In this document: one piece after another, positions 33,616 to 42,946 of the stretch | How the letters are laid out: every line of letters begins with the position of its first letter | Numbering within the stretch: position 1 is the first letter of the stretch | Source: Streptomyces sp. IMTB 2501 | Lineage (GTDB): Bacteria > Actinomycetota > Actinomycetes > Streptomycetales > Streptomycetaceae | Reading direction: 5' to 3' | Length of the DNA: 64,000 bases | Assembly (NCBI RefSeq): GCF_001953885.1 | Contig: NZ_MQUS01000008.1 | Location: forward strand, 269,053-333,052 | Position numbers and translations under genes: made by a program | The notes under the pieces: model-generated | What the model was told of the DNA's origin: nothing | Databases searched by the model: none | What the model saw: the letters and a program-made list of their open reading frames with translations, nothing else

Positions 33616-35127
33616 TCAGTGCACGACTCGGTAGAGGATCTGGTCGTCCGGGCCGGCGGTCACCTTCCGAAGGCCCGGGCCGGACAGGCTGCTCGGACCC
33701 ACGACCCAGCGGACGCCGTACTCCCGCAGGATCCCCGCCCGCTCAGCCGCAGGCGTCCCCGCGGCGAAATACCGCTCGACCGCCGCCTCCCGGCGCCCCG
33801 CGTCCGGAAGGAACACATCCGGATACCCGGGCGCCACGGTGTACGCCCCGTACGCGGGGATCTGCCGCGCCGCAAACGTCCGGGCCATCACCACGTCCCC
33901 GTACTTCACCCACGGCGTGATCCAGTGATACCCCACCCACGGCTCCCGGTACTTCGCCGCCACCACCGAAGGCAGCGCACCCTTCCCGGTCACATACCCG
34001 AGCATCCCGGCCTGCGTCCACGCCCCGATGGCCAGCGCGGCGCCCAGCACACACGCCCACCCCACGCGCACCGCCCGCCGCCCGGCCGCCACGACCTCCA
34101 GCGCGGCGGCGAGCTGCGCCGGGATCAGCGCGGCCGGCAGGGCCCGGCCCCAGGAGTAGTGGCCGGTCAGCCCGCCCGCGGCGAACATCAGCGTCCCGAG
34201 GACGAAGAACAGGACCAGCGGATCCCAGCGGTCGCGCCGGAAGCGGAGCACCAGCGCCGCCACCCCGAGCAGCACCAGCCCGAACCGCTCGGCCAGATGC
34301 TCGTACAGCGGCTGGTGGATGGCCTCCAGATCCGCGCCGGCGGAGAAGAGCGAGAAGAAGTCGTAGTACGGCCACAGCCACAGCAGGACCATCCCGAGCG
34401 CCAGCGCGGCGGCCAGGCGCAGCAGCACCGTGCGGGCCGGTCGCGCCGCGATCACCATCGCCAGCGCGCCGAGGGACGCCACGACGCCCGTGAACTGGTG
34501 GCACAGCAGGATCAGCGCCCAGAGCACGCCGAGCCACAGCCACCGTCCCCACGCGGTCTCCTCGCGCAGCGCCCGCGTGAGCCAGGCCCAGAAGTGGAAG
34601 GTGAGGCCGAGCGCGAAGACGCTGGGGTACGACACCGTCAGCGCCAGTGAGTTCAGGCCCAGGAAGCCGGACCAGTTGAACAGCACCGGGCCCCAGAGGA
34701 AGAACAGGCTCAGCAGGGCCAGCGCGGGTGCCGCACGGTGCGCGGTCAGGGTGCGGACGTATCGCCAGACCCCGGTGACCAGCAGCGTCAGCGCGACGAG
34801 CGCGCCGAGCCGCAGCACCACGAACACCGACAGGCCGGTCACCTTGGCGACCAGCCCCAGCACCAGCATCCACGGCGAGTAGTAGGGGCTCGGCGTGTCC
34901 GCGTCGACCAGCGGATTGCCGGGACGGAACAGATGGTGGCTCAGGCGCTCGATGGTGGCCGCGTGCATGCCGAGGTCGCCCGCCCACGGCAGACGGACGA
35001 TCACCAGGAGCAGCAGCGCCACGACGAGCGCGGCGGCCACCTGCGGCAGTATCCGGCCGGCCCGCGCGGCGCCGCTGTGCGGCTGTGTGCGGTTCAACGG
35101 CTCGGTGTCAGACGGTGCGATGTGCAT
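33616..35127 (-). CDS. Polytopic membrane protein, probable GT-C glycosyltransferase
   Basis: The ATG giving MHIAPSDTEPLNRTQPHSGA (503 residues) is chosen; longer frames would run through the GtrA gene. It has about 11 membrane helices. The first outer loop PWAGDLGMHAATIERLSHHL carries an Asp in the position used by GT-C enzymes, and the C-terminal ~110 residues are soluble (YPDVFLPDAGRREAAVERYF). It is probably an enzyme or partner for adding lipid-carried sugars on the outer face. Its start overlaps the end of the GtrA gene by 20 bp on the same strand; GtrA proteins often accompany such transferases. No precise family could be assigned. Confidence 0.7.
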   Translation of the reverse strand: MHIAPSDTEPLNRTQPHSGAARAGRILPQVAAALVVALLLLVIVRLPWAGDLGMHAATIERLSHHLFRPGNPLVDADTPSPYYSPWMLVLGLVAKVTGLSVFVVLRLGALVALTLLVTGVWRYVRTLTAHRAAPALALLSLFFLWGPVLFNWSGFLGLNSLALTVSYPSVFALGLTFHFWAWLTRALREETAWGRWLWLGVLWALILLCHQFTGVVASLGALAMVIAARPARTVLLRLAAALALGMVLLWLWPYYDFFSLFSAGADLEAIHQPLYEHLAERFGLVLLGVAALVLRFRRDRWDPLVLFFVLGTLMFAAGGLTGHYSWGRALPAALIPAQLAAALEVVAAGRRAVRVGWACVLGAALAIGAWTQAGMLGYVTGKGALPSVVAAKYREPWVGYHWITPWVKYGDVVMARTFAARQIPAYGAYTVAPGYPDVFLPDAGRREAAVERYFAAGTPAAERAGILREYGVRWVVGPSSLSGPGLRKVTAGPDDQILYRVVH

Positions 35128-35587
35128 CCTGCTGGAACACCCACGTGCGGTAGACGAGAAAGCGGAAGGCGGAGGCGAGCACGATCGACGCGGCCTTCGC
35201 CACGTTCGATTCCAGCACACTGTGCAGGCCGAGACCGTGGTACCCGACCCAGAACAGGCCGATTTCCATGACGACACCGAGGCCGCTGAAGACGAAGAAC
35301 AGGATGATCTGGCTGCGCGTGCGCGAAGCCCGGTCACGATAGGCGAAGTAGCGGAAACCCAGGTAATTGGTCGCCATCGCGACACAGCTGGCCACAACGG
35401 TCGCGGTCATCGCCTGCCCGCCCAGACCGCGCAGCAGCAGGTTGAAGATCAGGAAATTGACAAGGACACCGCTACCGCCGACGATCCCGAATTTCACGAT
35501 CTCCAGCACGACACGTGTGACGGGTCTGGCCGGAGCCGGCGCGGGGGGTGCCGGCGCCGGACGGGTCTCGGTGAGTTGAACAGTCAC
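35108..35587 (-). CDS. GtrA-family membrane protein
   Basis: From the GTG at 35587 (MTVQLTETRPAPAPPAPAPA) it has 159 residues; an ATG at 35638 would add 17 residues, including a rare TTA codon, but has no visible ribosome-binding site. A Pro/Ala-rich tail is followed by four helices: VKFGIVGGSGVLVNFLIFNL, MTATVVASCVAMATNYLGFR, IILFFVFSGLGVVMEIGLFW and AASIVLASAFRFLVYRTWVF. The YLGFRYFAYRDR loop is typical of GtrA. GtrA proteins are thought to help move polyprenyl-phosphate sugars across the membrane, consistent with the coupled downstream GT-C-like gene. Confidence 0.86.
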   Translation of the reverse strand: MTVQLTETRPAPAPPAPAPARPVTRVVLEIVKFGIVGGSGVLVNFLIFNLLLRGLGGQAMTATVVASCVAMATNYLGFRYFAYRDRASRTRSQIILFFVFSGLGVVMEIGLFWVGYHGLGLHSVLESNVAKAASIVLASAFRFLVYRTWVFQQDAHRTV

Positions 35588-35674
35588 AGCGCCGACCCTA
35601 TCCGAGAGGCGCTGATTAGCAGGAAACGGTAAATTCATTGATCATTTTTTACTAAGGACCAGCAAGAAGCGGAA

Positions 35675-35708
35675 CGCCCCGGTCCGACTCCGCGTCGGGC
35701 CCGGGGCG
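35675..35708 (-). terminator. Terminator after the glutamate dehydrogenase gene
   Basis: CGCCCCGG (35675-35682) and CCGGGGCG (35701-35708) form the outer stem, with CCGAC/GTCGG inside. It lies 18-50 bp past the gene's stop on the minus strand. Confidence 0.75.
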
Positions 35709-35725
35709 GTCTCGCCGTCGTACCG

Positions 35726-38700
35726 CTACGAATGCGTGCGCAGCAGCGTCCGCATCGTCCGCATCGCCACCGAGAGGTTGGCGAGGTCGAACGTCTCCGA
35801 ACCGCGGATCTCCTCCAGGGTGGCGCGCGCCCGGCTCAGGATGGGCGCGTTCTTCTGCTCCCAGGCCTTGAAGCGCCGCTCCGGAGTGGAGGTGCCGTTG
35901 CCGGCCGCGAAGACGTCCGCGGTGAGCGCCGCGTGCGCCGCGTACAGGTCCTCGCGGATGGAGGCGCGGGCCATGGACTGCCAGCGGTCGTTGCGGGGCA
36001 GGTCGCTGATGCGGTCCATCAGCTGGGTGATGTTCAGCCGGTCGGCAAGGTCGTAGTAGACCTCGGCGACGTCGAGCGGCTCCTTGCCCGTGCGGTCGGC
36101 CACCGAGACGATGTCCAGCGTCGGGAAGGCGGACGAGAAACCGGCCACGCGCGTGGCGAGCTCGTCCGGGACGCCGACCGCGGACAGCTCGTCGTACACG
36201 CGCTGGTACCACTCCAGGTCCGCGCCGCGCAGCAGCTTCGGCAGCTGCTGCCAGACCTGCTCGACCCGCTCGGCGAAGAACTCGACCGTCTCGGCGAGCT
36301 GGAGCGGCTGCGGCCGGTTGTTGAGCAGCCAGCGCGTGCCACGCTCGACCAGCCGGCGCGAGTGCAGCCGGATCCGGGTCTGGACGTCCGCGTCGACCTG
36401 GTTGTCCAGGGCCTCCACCGCGTCCCACACCGGCGCCGAGCTGAAGATCGTTCGGGCCGCGGTCTGCGCCCGGACGATCTCCTCCAGGGAGGCCCCGGTC
36501 TCCTCGCGCAGCCGGTGCAGATACGTCGTACCGCCCGTGTTGACCGTGTCGTTGACCAGCACGGTCGTGGTGATCTCGCGGCGCAGCGGGTGGTTGTCGA
36601 TCGCCTCGGCGAACCGCTCGCGCAGCGCCGTCGGGAAGTACGCGTGCAGCAGGCCGCGCAGATACGGGTCGTCGGGCAGCGAGGTGTGCAGCAGTTCCTC
36701 GGCGACCGTGATCTTCGTGTACGCCAGGACGACGGCCGTCTCCGGGCCGGTCAGGCCCTGGCCCTGGCCGAGGCGCTCGCGGATCTGCCGGTCGGCCGGC
36801 AGGAACTCCAGAGCCCGGTCCAGATGGCCCTCGCGCACCAGGTGGCGCAGGAACCGCTGCTGGGCGTGGAGCATGGCGCCGGCCTGGGACAGGGCGTTGG
36901 CCAGGGCGGTGTTCTGCGCGTAGTTGTTGCGCAGCACCAGTGCGCCGACCTCGTCGGTCATCTCGGCGAGGATCTTGTTGCGCTGCTTGACGGTCATGTC
37001 ACCGTCCGCGACCAGGCCGTTCAGCAGGATCTTGATGTTCACCTCGTGGTCGGAGGTGTCCACACCGGCGCTGTTGTCGATCGCGTCGGTGTTGATCTTG
37101 CCGCCGTGCAGGGCGAACTCGATGCGGCCGAGCTGGGTCAGACCCAGGTTGCCGCCCTCGCCGACGACCTTGACCCGCAGGTCCCTGCCGTCGACGCGGA
37201 TGGCGTCGTTCGCCTTGTCGCCGACGTCCGCGTTGGACTCCGCCGAGGACTTCACGTACGTGCCGATGCCGCCGTTCCACAGCAGGTCGACCGGCGCGTG
37301 CAGGATCGTCTTCATCAGGTCGGCCGGGGTCATCTTGGTGACCTTGTCCTCGATACCGAGGGCCTCGCGGATGTGGGCGTTGACCGGGATCGACTTGGCG
37401 CTGCGCGGGAAGATCCCGCCGCCCGCCGACAGCAGCTCCGTGTTGTAGTCGGCCCAGCTGGAACGGGGCAGCTCGAACAGACGGCGGCGCTCGGCGTACG
37501 AGGTGGCCGCGTCCGGGACGGGGTCGATGAAGATGTGCCGGTGGTCGAAGGCGGCGACCAGGCGGATGTGCTCGGAGAGCAGCATGCCGTTGCCGAACAC
37601 GTCACCGGACATGTCACCGATGCCGACGACCGTGAAGTCCTCGGTCTGCGTGTCCACGCCCAGCTCACGGAAGTGCCGCTTCACGGACTCCCAGGCACCG
37701 CGCGCGGTGATGCCCATGCCCTTGTGGTCGTAGCCGGCCGAGCCGCCGGAGGCGAAGGCGTCGCCGAGCCAGAAGTTGTACCTGTTCGCGACGTCGTTGG
37801 CGATGTCGGAGAAGGTCGCGGTGCCCTTGTCGGCGGCGACGACGAGGTAGGTGTCGTCCCCGTCGTGCCGGACCACGTCCTGCGGCGGCACGACCTCGCC
37901 GGCGACCATGTTGTCGGTGATGTCGAGCAGCGCCGAGATGAACGTCTTGTAGCTGGCGATGCCCTCGGCCAGCCAGGCGTCGCGGTCCTTGCCCGGGTCC
38001 GGCAGCTGCTTGGCGACGAAGCCGCCCTTCGCGCCGACCGGCACGATGACGGTGTTCTTCACCATCTGCGCCTTGACCAGGCCGAGGATCTCGGTGCGGA
38101 AGTCCTCACGCCGGTCCGACCAGCGCAGACCGCCGCGCGCGACCTTGCCGAAGCGCAGGTGCACACCCTCGACCCGCGGCGAGTACACCCAGATCTCGTA
38201 CGCCGGGCGGGGCGCCGGCAGGTCCGGGATGGCCTGCGGGTCGAACTTCATGGACACGTAGTCGTGCGGCGAGCCGTCGACCTTCTCCTGGAAGAAGTTC
38301 GTGCGCAGGGTCGCCTTGATGACGGTCAGGAAGGACCTGAGGATCCGGTCCTCGTCCAGGCTCGCCACCTGGTCCAGCGCCGCGTCCAGCTCCTCCAGCA
38401 GGGCGTCCGTGATCTCCAGGCCGGCCTTCTGCCGGTCCGGTGACATCCGCGCCTCGAACAGCGAGACGAGCAGCCGGGTGGTGTGGACGTTGTTGCGGAG
38501 GGTGTCCTCCATGTAGTCCTGCGAGAAGGTCGAGCCGGCCTGCCGCAGGTACTTGGCGTAGGCGCGCAGCACCATCGCCTGCCGCCAGCCCAGCCCGGCG
38601 CTCAGCACCAGGGCGTTGAAGCCGTCGTTCTCCGCCTTGCCGGTCCAGGTGGCGGCGAAGGCCTCCTGGAAGCGCTCACGGGCGTCGTCGCCGAGGTACT

Positions 38701-40663
38701 CCCCGCCGCCCGCCCCCTTCGGCATACGCAGACCGAAGTCGTAGATCCAGGCGGTGGTGCGGTCCGAGCAGCGCAGCTCGTACGGCCGCTCGTCGGTGAC
38801 CTCGACGCCGAGGCGGCTGAGCACCGGCAGCACGTGCGAGAGGGAGACCGAGCCGCCCTTCTGGTAGATCTTGAACCGGCGCTCCTCGGGACCTGCGCCC
38901 ACCGGCTCGTACAGGCTCAGGCTGAAGGTCTTGTCCTCGCTGAGCTGCTCCAGGTGGACCAGGTCGGCGACAGCGGAGCGCGGGGTGTGGTCGGCCTTGT
39001 AGCCCTCGGGGAAGGCGTGGTTGTAGCGGCGCAGCACCTCGGCGGCGCGCTCCTCGCCGCACTCGGCGGTCAGCGCCTCGCCGAACGCGTCGGCCCAGGA
39101 GCGGGCTGCCTCGACCAGGCGGGCCTCGATGCGGTCCTTGTCGGCGTCGGACAGCTCGGGCAGCTCGGTGCCCGGCGGGACGCGGACGACGAAGTGCAGC
39201 CGGGAGAGGATCGACTCGGTGTTCCAGGCGGTGAAGTCGACGCTGATCCCGCCGAGCTCCTCCTTCAGGATGTCGATGATCCGCAGCCGGACACCCGTGG
39301 TGTAGCGGTCGCGCGGGAGGTAGACGAGGGCCGAGTAGTAGCGCCCGTACTCGTCCTGCCGCAGGTAGAGCCGCAGACGACGCCGCTCCTGCAGGTAGAG
39401 CACGCTCGTGACGATGGACTGCAGTTCGGCGACGGGCGTCTGGAACAGCTCGTCGCGCGGGTAGGTCTCCATGATCTGGAGCAGGTCGCGGCCGTCGTGG
39501 CTGTGGGGCGAGAACCCGGCGCGGTGCAGCACCTCGTCGACCGTGCGGCGGATCACGGGGACCCGGCGCACGGACTCGGTGTACGCGGCCGAGGAGAACA
39601 GCCCGAGGAACCGCCGCTCCCCCACGACGTTCCCGTCCGCGTCGAACTTCTTGACGCCGACGTAGTCCAGGTACGACGGCCGGTGCACGGTGGCCCGGCT
39701 GTTGGCCTTGGTCAGCACGAGCAGCTTGTGCTCGCGGGCCTTGGCCCGGGCGTCGGCCGTCAGCCGCTCGAAGGAGGGGCTGACCGGGTGCTGGTCGTCC
39801 TCGGCGTGCTGCGGGTCGGAACGCAGGATGCCGAGGCCGGTGCCGGGGACGGCGGCGAGCGTGTCGTCCTCGCGCAGCTGGTACTCGCGGTAGCCGAGGA
39901 AGGTGAAGTGATCGTCGGACAGCCAGCGCAGCAGCTCGCGGGCCTCCTCGACCTCGGGCCGGGGCAGGTCGCCCGGAACGGGCTCGCTCTCCAGGTCGGT
40001 GGCGATCCGGGTCGCCGCGTCCCGCATCTTCTCCCAGTCCTCGACGGCCTCGCGGACGTCGGAGAGGACACACAGCAGATCGGCCGTGATCTGCTTCAGG
40101 TCGGCGCGGTCGGTCTCCCGGTCGAACTCGACGTGGATCCAGGACTCGAAGTGCGCGTCGTGCGGCAGGTCGCCGGTCGGCGGGGTCGGCACGACCTCGA
40201 TCAGCTTGCCGGTGAGATCGCGCCGGACGACGAACTGCGGATGGACGACGACATGGATGCCACGGCCGCGCCGGGTCAGCTCATTGGTGACCGAGTCGAC
40301 GAGGAAGGGCATGTCGTCGGTGACGACCTCCACGACCGAGTGGCTGCAGGTCCACCCGTTCTCCTCCACGGTCGGGGTGTGGACCCGCACGTTCGCCGTG
40401 CCCTGGGGGCGGTTCTCGGCGAGCCGGTAGTGCGAGACCGCGGCGCCGAAGACATCGACCGGGTCGCGGTCGGCGAGGTCTTCCGGGGCGGTGTGCAGGT
40501 AGTAGCGCTGGAGGAACGCGAGTACGGACTCGCTGTCCGGGGTGCTCGGGGAGCCCTCGCCCGCGGTCCCGGTCGGTAGGTGCCCCCCGACCGGGCTGTT
40601 CTCAGCTACCCGGGCAGCCCTCTCGAGCAGCTCGGCCTTGGCTTCGTCCAGCTTGGTCTGCAT
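35726..40663 (-). CDS. gdh: Large NAD-specific glutamate dehydrogenase (180-kDa type)
   Basis: The ATG giving MQTKLDEAKAELLERAARVA has GGAGTCAGAGGACA upstream and yields 1,645 residues; an ATG nine codons earlier is possible. It converts glutamate to 2-oxoglutarate plus ammonia with NAD+, a catabolic link between carbon and nitrogen pools. A long N-terminal regulatory part (about 1-700) with ACT-like segments precedes the catalytic core: KVARGGLRWSDRREDFRTEI and VPVGAKGGFVAKQLP (substrate-binding Lys region), then VGIGDMSGDVFGNGMLLSEH in the nucleotide-binding part. The length matches the Streptomyces clavuligerus-type enzyme as I remember it. It is a single-gene unit with its own terminator. 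Confidence 0.96.
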   Translation of the reverse strand: MQTKLDEAKAELLERAARVAENSPVGGHLPTGTAGEGSPSTPDSESVLAFLQRYYLHTAPEDLADRDPVDVFGAAVSHYRLAENRPQGTANVRVHTPTVEENGWTCSHSVVEVVTDDMPFLVDSVTNELTRRGRGIHVVVHPQFVVRRDLTGKLIEVVPTPPTGDLPHDAHFESWIHVEFDRETDRADLKQITADLLCVLSDVREAVEDWEKMRDAATRIATDLESEPVPGDLPRPEVEEARELLRWLSDDHFTFLGYREYQLREDDTLAAVPGTGLGILRSDPQHAEDDQHPVSPSFERLTADARAKAREHKLLVLTKANSRATVHRPSYLDYVGVKKFDADGNVVGERRFLGLFSSAAYTESVRRVPVIRRTVDEVLHRAGFSPHSHDGRDLLQIMETYPRDELFQTPVAELQSIVTSVLYLQERRRLRLYLRQDEYGRYYSALVYLPRDRYTTGVRLRIIDILKEELGGISVDFTAWNTESILSRLHFVVRVPPGTELPELSDADKDRIEARLVEAARSWADAFGEALTAECGEERAAEVLRRYNHAFPEGYKADHTPRSAVADLVHLEQLSEDKTFSLSLYEPVGAGPEERRFKIYQKGGSVSLSHVLPVLSRLGVEVTDERPYELRCSDRTTAWIYDFGLRMPKGAGGGEYLGDDARERFQEAFAATWTGKAENDGFNALVLSAGLGWRQAMVLRAYAKYLRQAGSTFSQDYMEDTLRNNVHTTRLLVSLFEARMSPDRQKAGLEITDALLEELDAALDQVASLDEDRILRSFLTVIKATLRTNFFQEKVDGSPHDYVSMKFDPQAIPDLPAPRPAYEIWVYSPRVEGVHLRFGKVARGGLRWSDRREDFRTEILGLVKAQMVKNTVIVPVGAKGGFVAKQLPDPGKDRDAWLAEGIASYKTFISALLDITDNMVAGEVVPPQDVVRHDGDDTYLVVAADKGTATFSDIANDVANRYNFWLGDAFASGGSAGYDHKGMGITARGAWESVKRHFRELGVDTQTEDFTVVGIGDMSGDVFGNGMLLSEHIRLVAAFDHRHIFIDPVPDAATSYAERRRLFELPRSSWADYNTELLSAGGGIFPRSAKSIPVNAHIREALGIEDKVTKMTPADLMKTILHAPVDLLWNGGIGTYVKSSAESNADVGDKANDAIRVDGRDLRVKVVGEGGNLGLTQLGRIEFALHGGKINTDAIDNSAGVDTSDHEVNIKILLNGLVADGDMTVKQRNKILAEMTDEVGALVLRNNYAQNTALANALSQAGAMLHAQQRFLRHLVREGHLDRALEFLPADRQIRERLGQGQGLTGPETAVVLAYTKITVAEELLHTSLPDDPYLRGLLHAYFPTALRERFAEAIDNHPLRREITTTVLVNDTVNTGGTTYLHRLREETGASLEEIVRAQTAARTIFSSAPVWDAVEALDNQVDADVQTRIRLHSRRLVERGTRWLLNNRPQPLQLAETVEFFAERVEQVWQQLPKLLRGADLEWYQRVYDELSAVGVPDELATRVAGFSSAFPTLDIVSVADRTGKEPLDVAEVYYDLADRLNITQLMDRISDLPRNDRWQSMARASIREDLYAAHAALTADVFAAGNGTSTPERRFKAWEQKNAPILSRARATLEEIRGSETFDLANLSVAMRTMRTLLRTHS

Positions 40664-40690
40664 TGTCCTCTGACTCCTGTCGCGCGCCAT

Positions 40691-41429
40691 TGCGTGACGT
40701 AGAAGGAAGTACGGCCTCTTTCCCTCCGGCTCGACGCCACGGCCCGGGGTCTCCGGTCCGCTTCGACGCTATGCCGCGAGGTGAGATACGCGGGGGGAAT
40801 TCGGCCATTCTCGACACGCCTGTCGGGTGTGACGCTGCTCTCGGCGCCGTCGTGTCCAGGGTTGTCCTCGGCGTCCCGGAAGCAGCTGCGGCCCCGTCCC
40901 GCCCGCGAAGACCAGCGACTGCCGCCCGGTCACGGAGGTGCTCCGTGCAACCCGGGCGCAGGGCAGGGACAGGATCGCCCCCGCGAGATATCGCGCTGAT
41001 CACGCCACAAGGCTATCGCTCCTTACCCGGGGCTCGTCATGAGCCGTATGTGTACAAAACCAAGGTCCGAAGTTTGACGTTCTGCACAGGGGCGGGGTGG
41101 GGGGTGGTGGCGTATTTGGTGGGGGTGGCGGCGTCCGGAGGGCGGCGGTCAGTGGGTCCGGCGGGGAGGTGCGGACCGTGGGGGCTGTGGCTTCCGGTGG
41201 GGCGATCAGCTGATGCGTGGCGGGGGCGGGGCGTCCGGTCGCGGTGGGAGAGTCGCGACCGCACTCTGAGTACAGGGCACCCCGGCATCGGGCGGGGCCT
41301 CGGCACCCGGAGGCGGACCGGAATCGCGACGGCCCTCTTGGCAAGCGCGGCCGGTGTTGGCACGTTGCCCTGGGACAGTGCGTCCCGCCAGCAGTACAGG
41401 AGCACCTCGGAGCACCCGGAGGAGCCGAC
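40691..41429. other. Long non-coding region between gdh and the DJ-1/PfpI gene
   Basis: About 740 bp with no frame I can defend; long open frames here are GC-rich shadows without recognisable protein sequence. It must contain the divergent gdh promoter. An AT-richer patch lies at about 41040-41085 (TGTGTACAAAACCAAGGTCC), and a G-rich run of GGGGTGGGG/GGTGGTGG motifs at about 41090-41170 could form quadruplex-type structures. A small RNA or leader function cannot be excluded. Confidence 0.55.
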
Positions 41430-41996
41430 ATGCCCGCGAAGATCCTGCTCGTCACCGGCGACGCGGCGGAGTCCCTGGAAGTCCTCTACCCGTACCAGCG
41501 TCTGCGCGAGGAAGGCTACGAGGTCCACGTCGCGGCCCCCTCCCGCAAAACCCTGCGCTTCGTCGTCCACGACTTCGAACCCGGCTACGACACCTACACC
41601 GAGAAGCCGGGCTACACCTGGCCCGCCGACCTGGCCTTCGCCGACGTGGACCCCGGCGAGTACGTGGCCCTCGTCATCCCCGGCGGCCGGGCCCCCGAGT
41701 ATCTGCGCAACGATCCCGAACTCCGCAAGATCCTCAAGGCGTTCTTCGACTCCGACAAGCCGGTCGCCCAGATCTGCCACGGCCCCCTGCTCACCGCGGC
41801 GATCGACAGCCTGCGCGGCCGCCGCGTCACGGCGTACCCCGCGCTCGAACCGGACATGCAGGCGGCCGGAGCGAGTTTCCAGGACACCGAAGCCGTGGTC
41901 GACGGCACCCTGGTCTCCTCCCGGGCCTGGCCGGACCACCCGGCCTGGATGCGCGAGTTCCTCAAACTGCTCCGAGCGAAGGCACCGGCGACCTGA
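41430..41996 (+). CDS. DJ-1/PfpI family protein (class I glutamine amidotransferase-like)
   Basis: The ATG follows CCCGGAGGAGCC and gives 188 residues. The nucleophile elbow is AQICHGPLLTAA, with Cys116 followed by His, and the strand-loop VIPGGRAPEYLRNDPELRKI supplies the usual conserved Glu region. PfpI-type members include glyoxalase/deglycase-like and chaperone-type proteins; the exact reaction here cannot be told. It is cytoplasmic, with no signal peptide. It is monocistronic, followed by the dispersed hairpin element, and converges on the HAD hydrolase gene. Confidence 0.9.
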   Translation: MPAKILLVTGDAAESLEVLYPYQRLREEGYEVHVAAPSRKTLRFVVHDFEPGYDTYTEKPGYTWPADLAFADVDPGEYVALVIPGGRAPEYLRNDPELRKILKAFFDSDKPVAQICHGPLLTAAIDSLRGRRVTAYPALEPDMQAAGASFQDTEAVVDGTLVSSRAWPDHPAWMREFLKLLRAKAPAT

Positions 41997-42027
41997 GGGG
42001 ACGGCGGGTCACCTTTCACCGCGGGTC

Positions 42028-42071
42028 CGTCGTGGCTGGTCGCGCAGTTCCCCGCGCCCCTGGGGAACTGC
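42028..42071. repeat. Dispersed GC-rich palindromic element acting as terminator
   Basis: GTGGCTGGTCGCGCAGTTCC... carries the perfect stem GCAGTTCCCC (42044-42053) / GGGGAACTGC (42062-42071) with an 8-nt loop. Related copies lie at about 26543-26573, 26715-26745 and 33570-33601, all in intergenic DNA near gene 3' ends. Confidence 0.8.
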
Positions 42072-42172
42072 AGCGCCGCCGCCTGCGCGGCCCCGCCGTG
42101 GCTGCGGGCCGAACCCACCACAGTTGCGGACATTCGCAGGCCGCCGCCCAGCCAGAGCACTGGGCACCGCCC

Positions 42173-42200
42173 CCGCCCGGGCCCACCAGGACCCGGGCGG
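42173..42200 (-). terminator. Terminator after the HAD hydrolase gene
   Basis: CCGCCCGGG (42173-42181) and CCCGGGCGG (42192-42200) are perfect 9-bp arms with a 10-nt loop, immediately past the stop at 42206 on the minus strand. Confidence 0.75.
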
Positions 42201-42205
42201 CGCGG

Positions 42206-42874
42206 CTACGCCGCTATCCGCTGCGCTTCCTCCACCGCCTCCGCCAACGTGTCGACCACCGGCACCCCCACTTCCTCCAGGCTGGCCCGGCTGTGCGACC
42301 CCCCGGTGTACAGAACAGCCCGCGCCCCCGCTCGCCGCGCCGCGACCGCGTCATCCGCCGCGTCCCCGATCACCACGGTCCGCGCAGGCTCCACCGCACC
42401 GCTCAGCGCCGCCAGATGCCGCACCATGTGCGTCGCCTTGCTGCCCCCTGACGGCCCCGTACGCCCGTCGACCCGCAGAAAGTGCGGCTCGATCCCGAAC
42501 CCCCGCACGAGCGACACCAGTTCCTCGTGCACATACATGCTCAGCAGCGACTGACTGTGCCCAGCCGACCGCCACCCCGCGAGCAGTTCCGCCGCCCCCT
42601 CGGTCAGCCCGCACCGCCCCCGCTGCTCGGCATAGTGCTGATGGAAGACCCCGTCCATCAGCTCCCACTCGGCATCGGTCGGCAGCCGCCCGATCAGCCG
42701 CTCATAGAACTTCGGCACCGGCACGCAGTACAGCGACCGGTACTCCTCCAGCGTGACCGGCGCGAGCCCCAGCTCGGCGAAGGCCGCGTTCGTCGCCCCG
42801 ATGATCGCGTCATTGTCGTGGAACAACGTGCCGTTCCAGTCCCAGACGATGTGCGCGTTTCCGTGCATCCCCAT
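42206..42874 (-). CDS. HAD-superfamily hydrolase (phosphatase-like)
   Basis: The ATG giving MGMHGNAHIVWDWNGTLFHD yields 222 residues; an upstream ATG adds ten. Motif I is DWNGT, a variant of DxDGT in which Asn replaces the general-acid-adjacent residue; the nucleophile Asp and DxxGT spacing are kept. Motif II is the LSMY strand, the Lys is in GGSKATHM, and motif IV is VVIGDAADDAVAARRAG. The helical cap lies between about 25 and 90, making it a phosphoglycolate-phosphatase-like HAD. The substrate is unknown. It follows the DUF6912 gene by about 70 bp on the same strand. Confidence 0.87.
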   Translation of the reverse strand: MGMHGNAHIVWDWNGTLFHDNDAIIGATNAAFAELGLAPVTLEEYRSLYCVPVPKFYERLIGRLPTDAEWELMDGVFHQHYAEQRGRCGLTEGAAELLAGWRSAGHSQSLLSMYVHEELVSLVRGFGIEPHFLRVDGRTGPSGGSKATHMVRHLAALSGAVEPARTVVIGDAADDAVAARRAGARAVLYTGGSHSRASLEEVGVPVVDTLAEAVEEAQRIAA

Positions 42875-42946
42875 GCCAAAAACCGTACCCGCCCCCACTG
42901 ACAACGACGGCCGCCGACCGAATCCACCAGGTCGGGCCGGGTCGGA

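Noticed and set aside
35732..38443. Plus-strand 903-codon open frame opposite the glutamate dehydrogenase gene
   Set aside because: Antisense shadow: composition is Arg/Leu/Asp/Gly-rich with no recognisable domain, and it lies wholly inside a well-supported gene.
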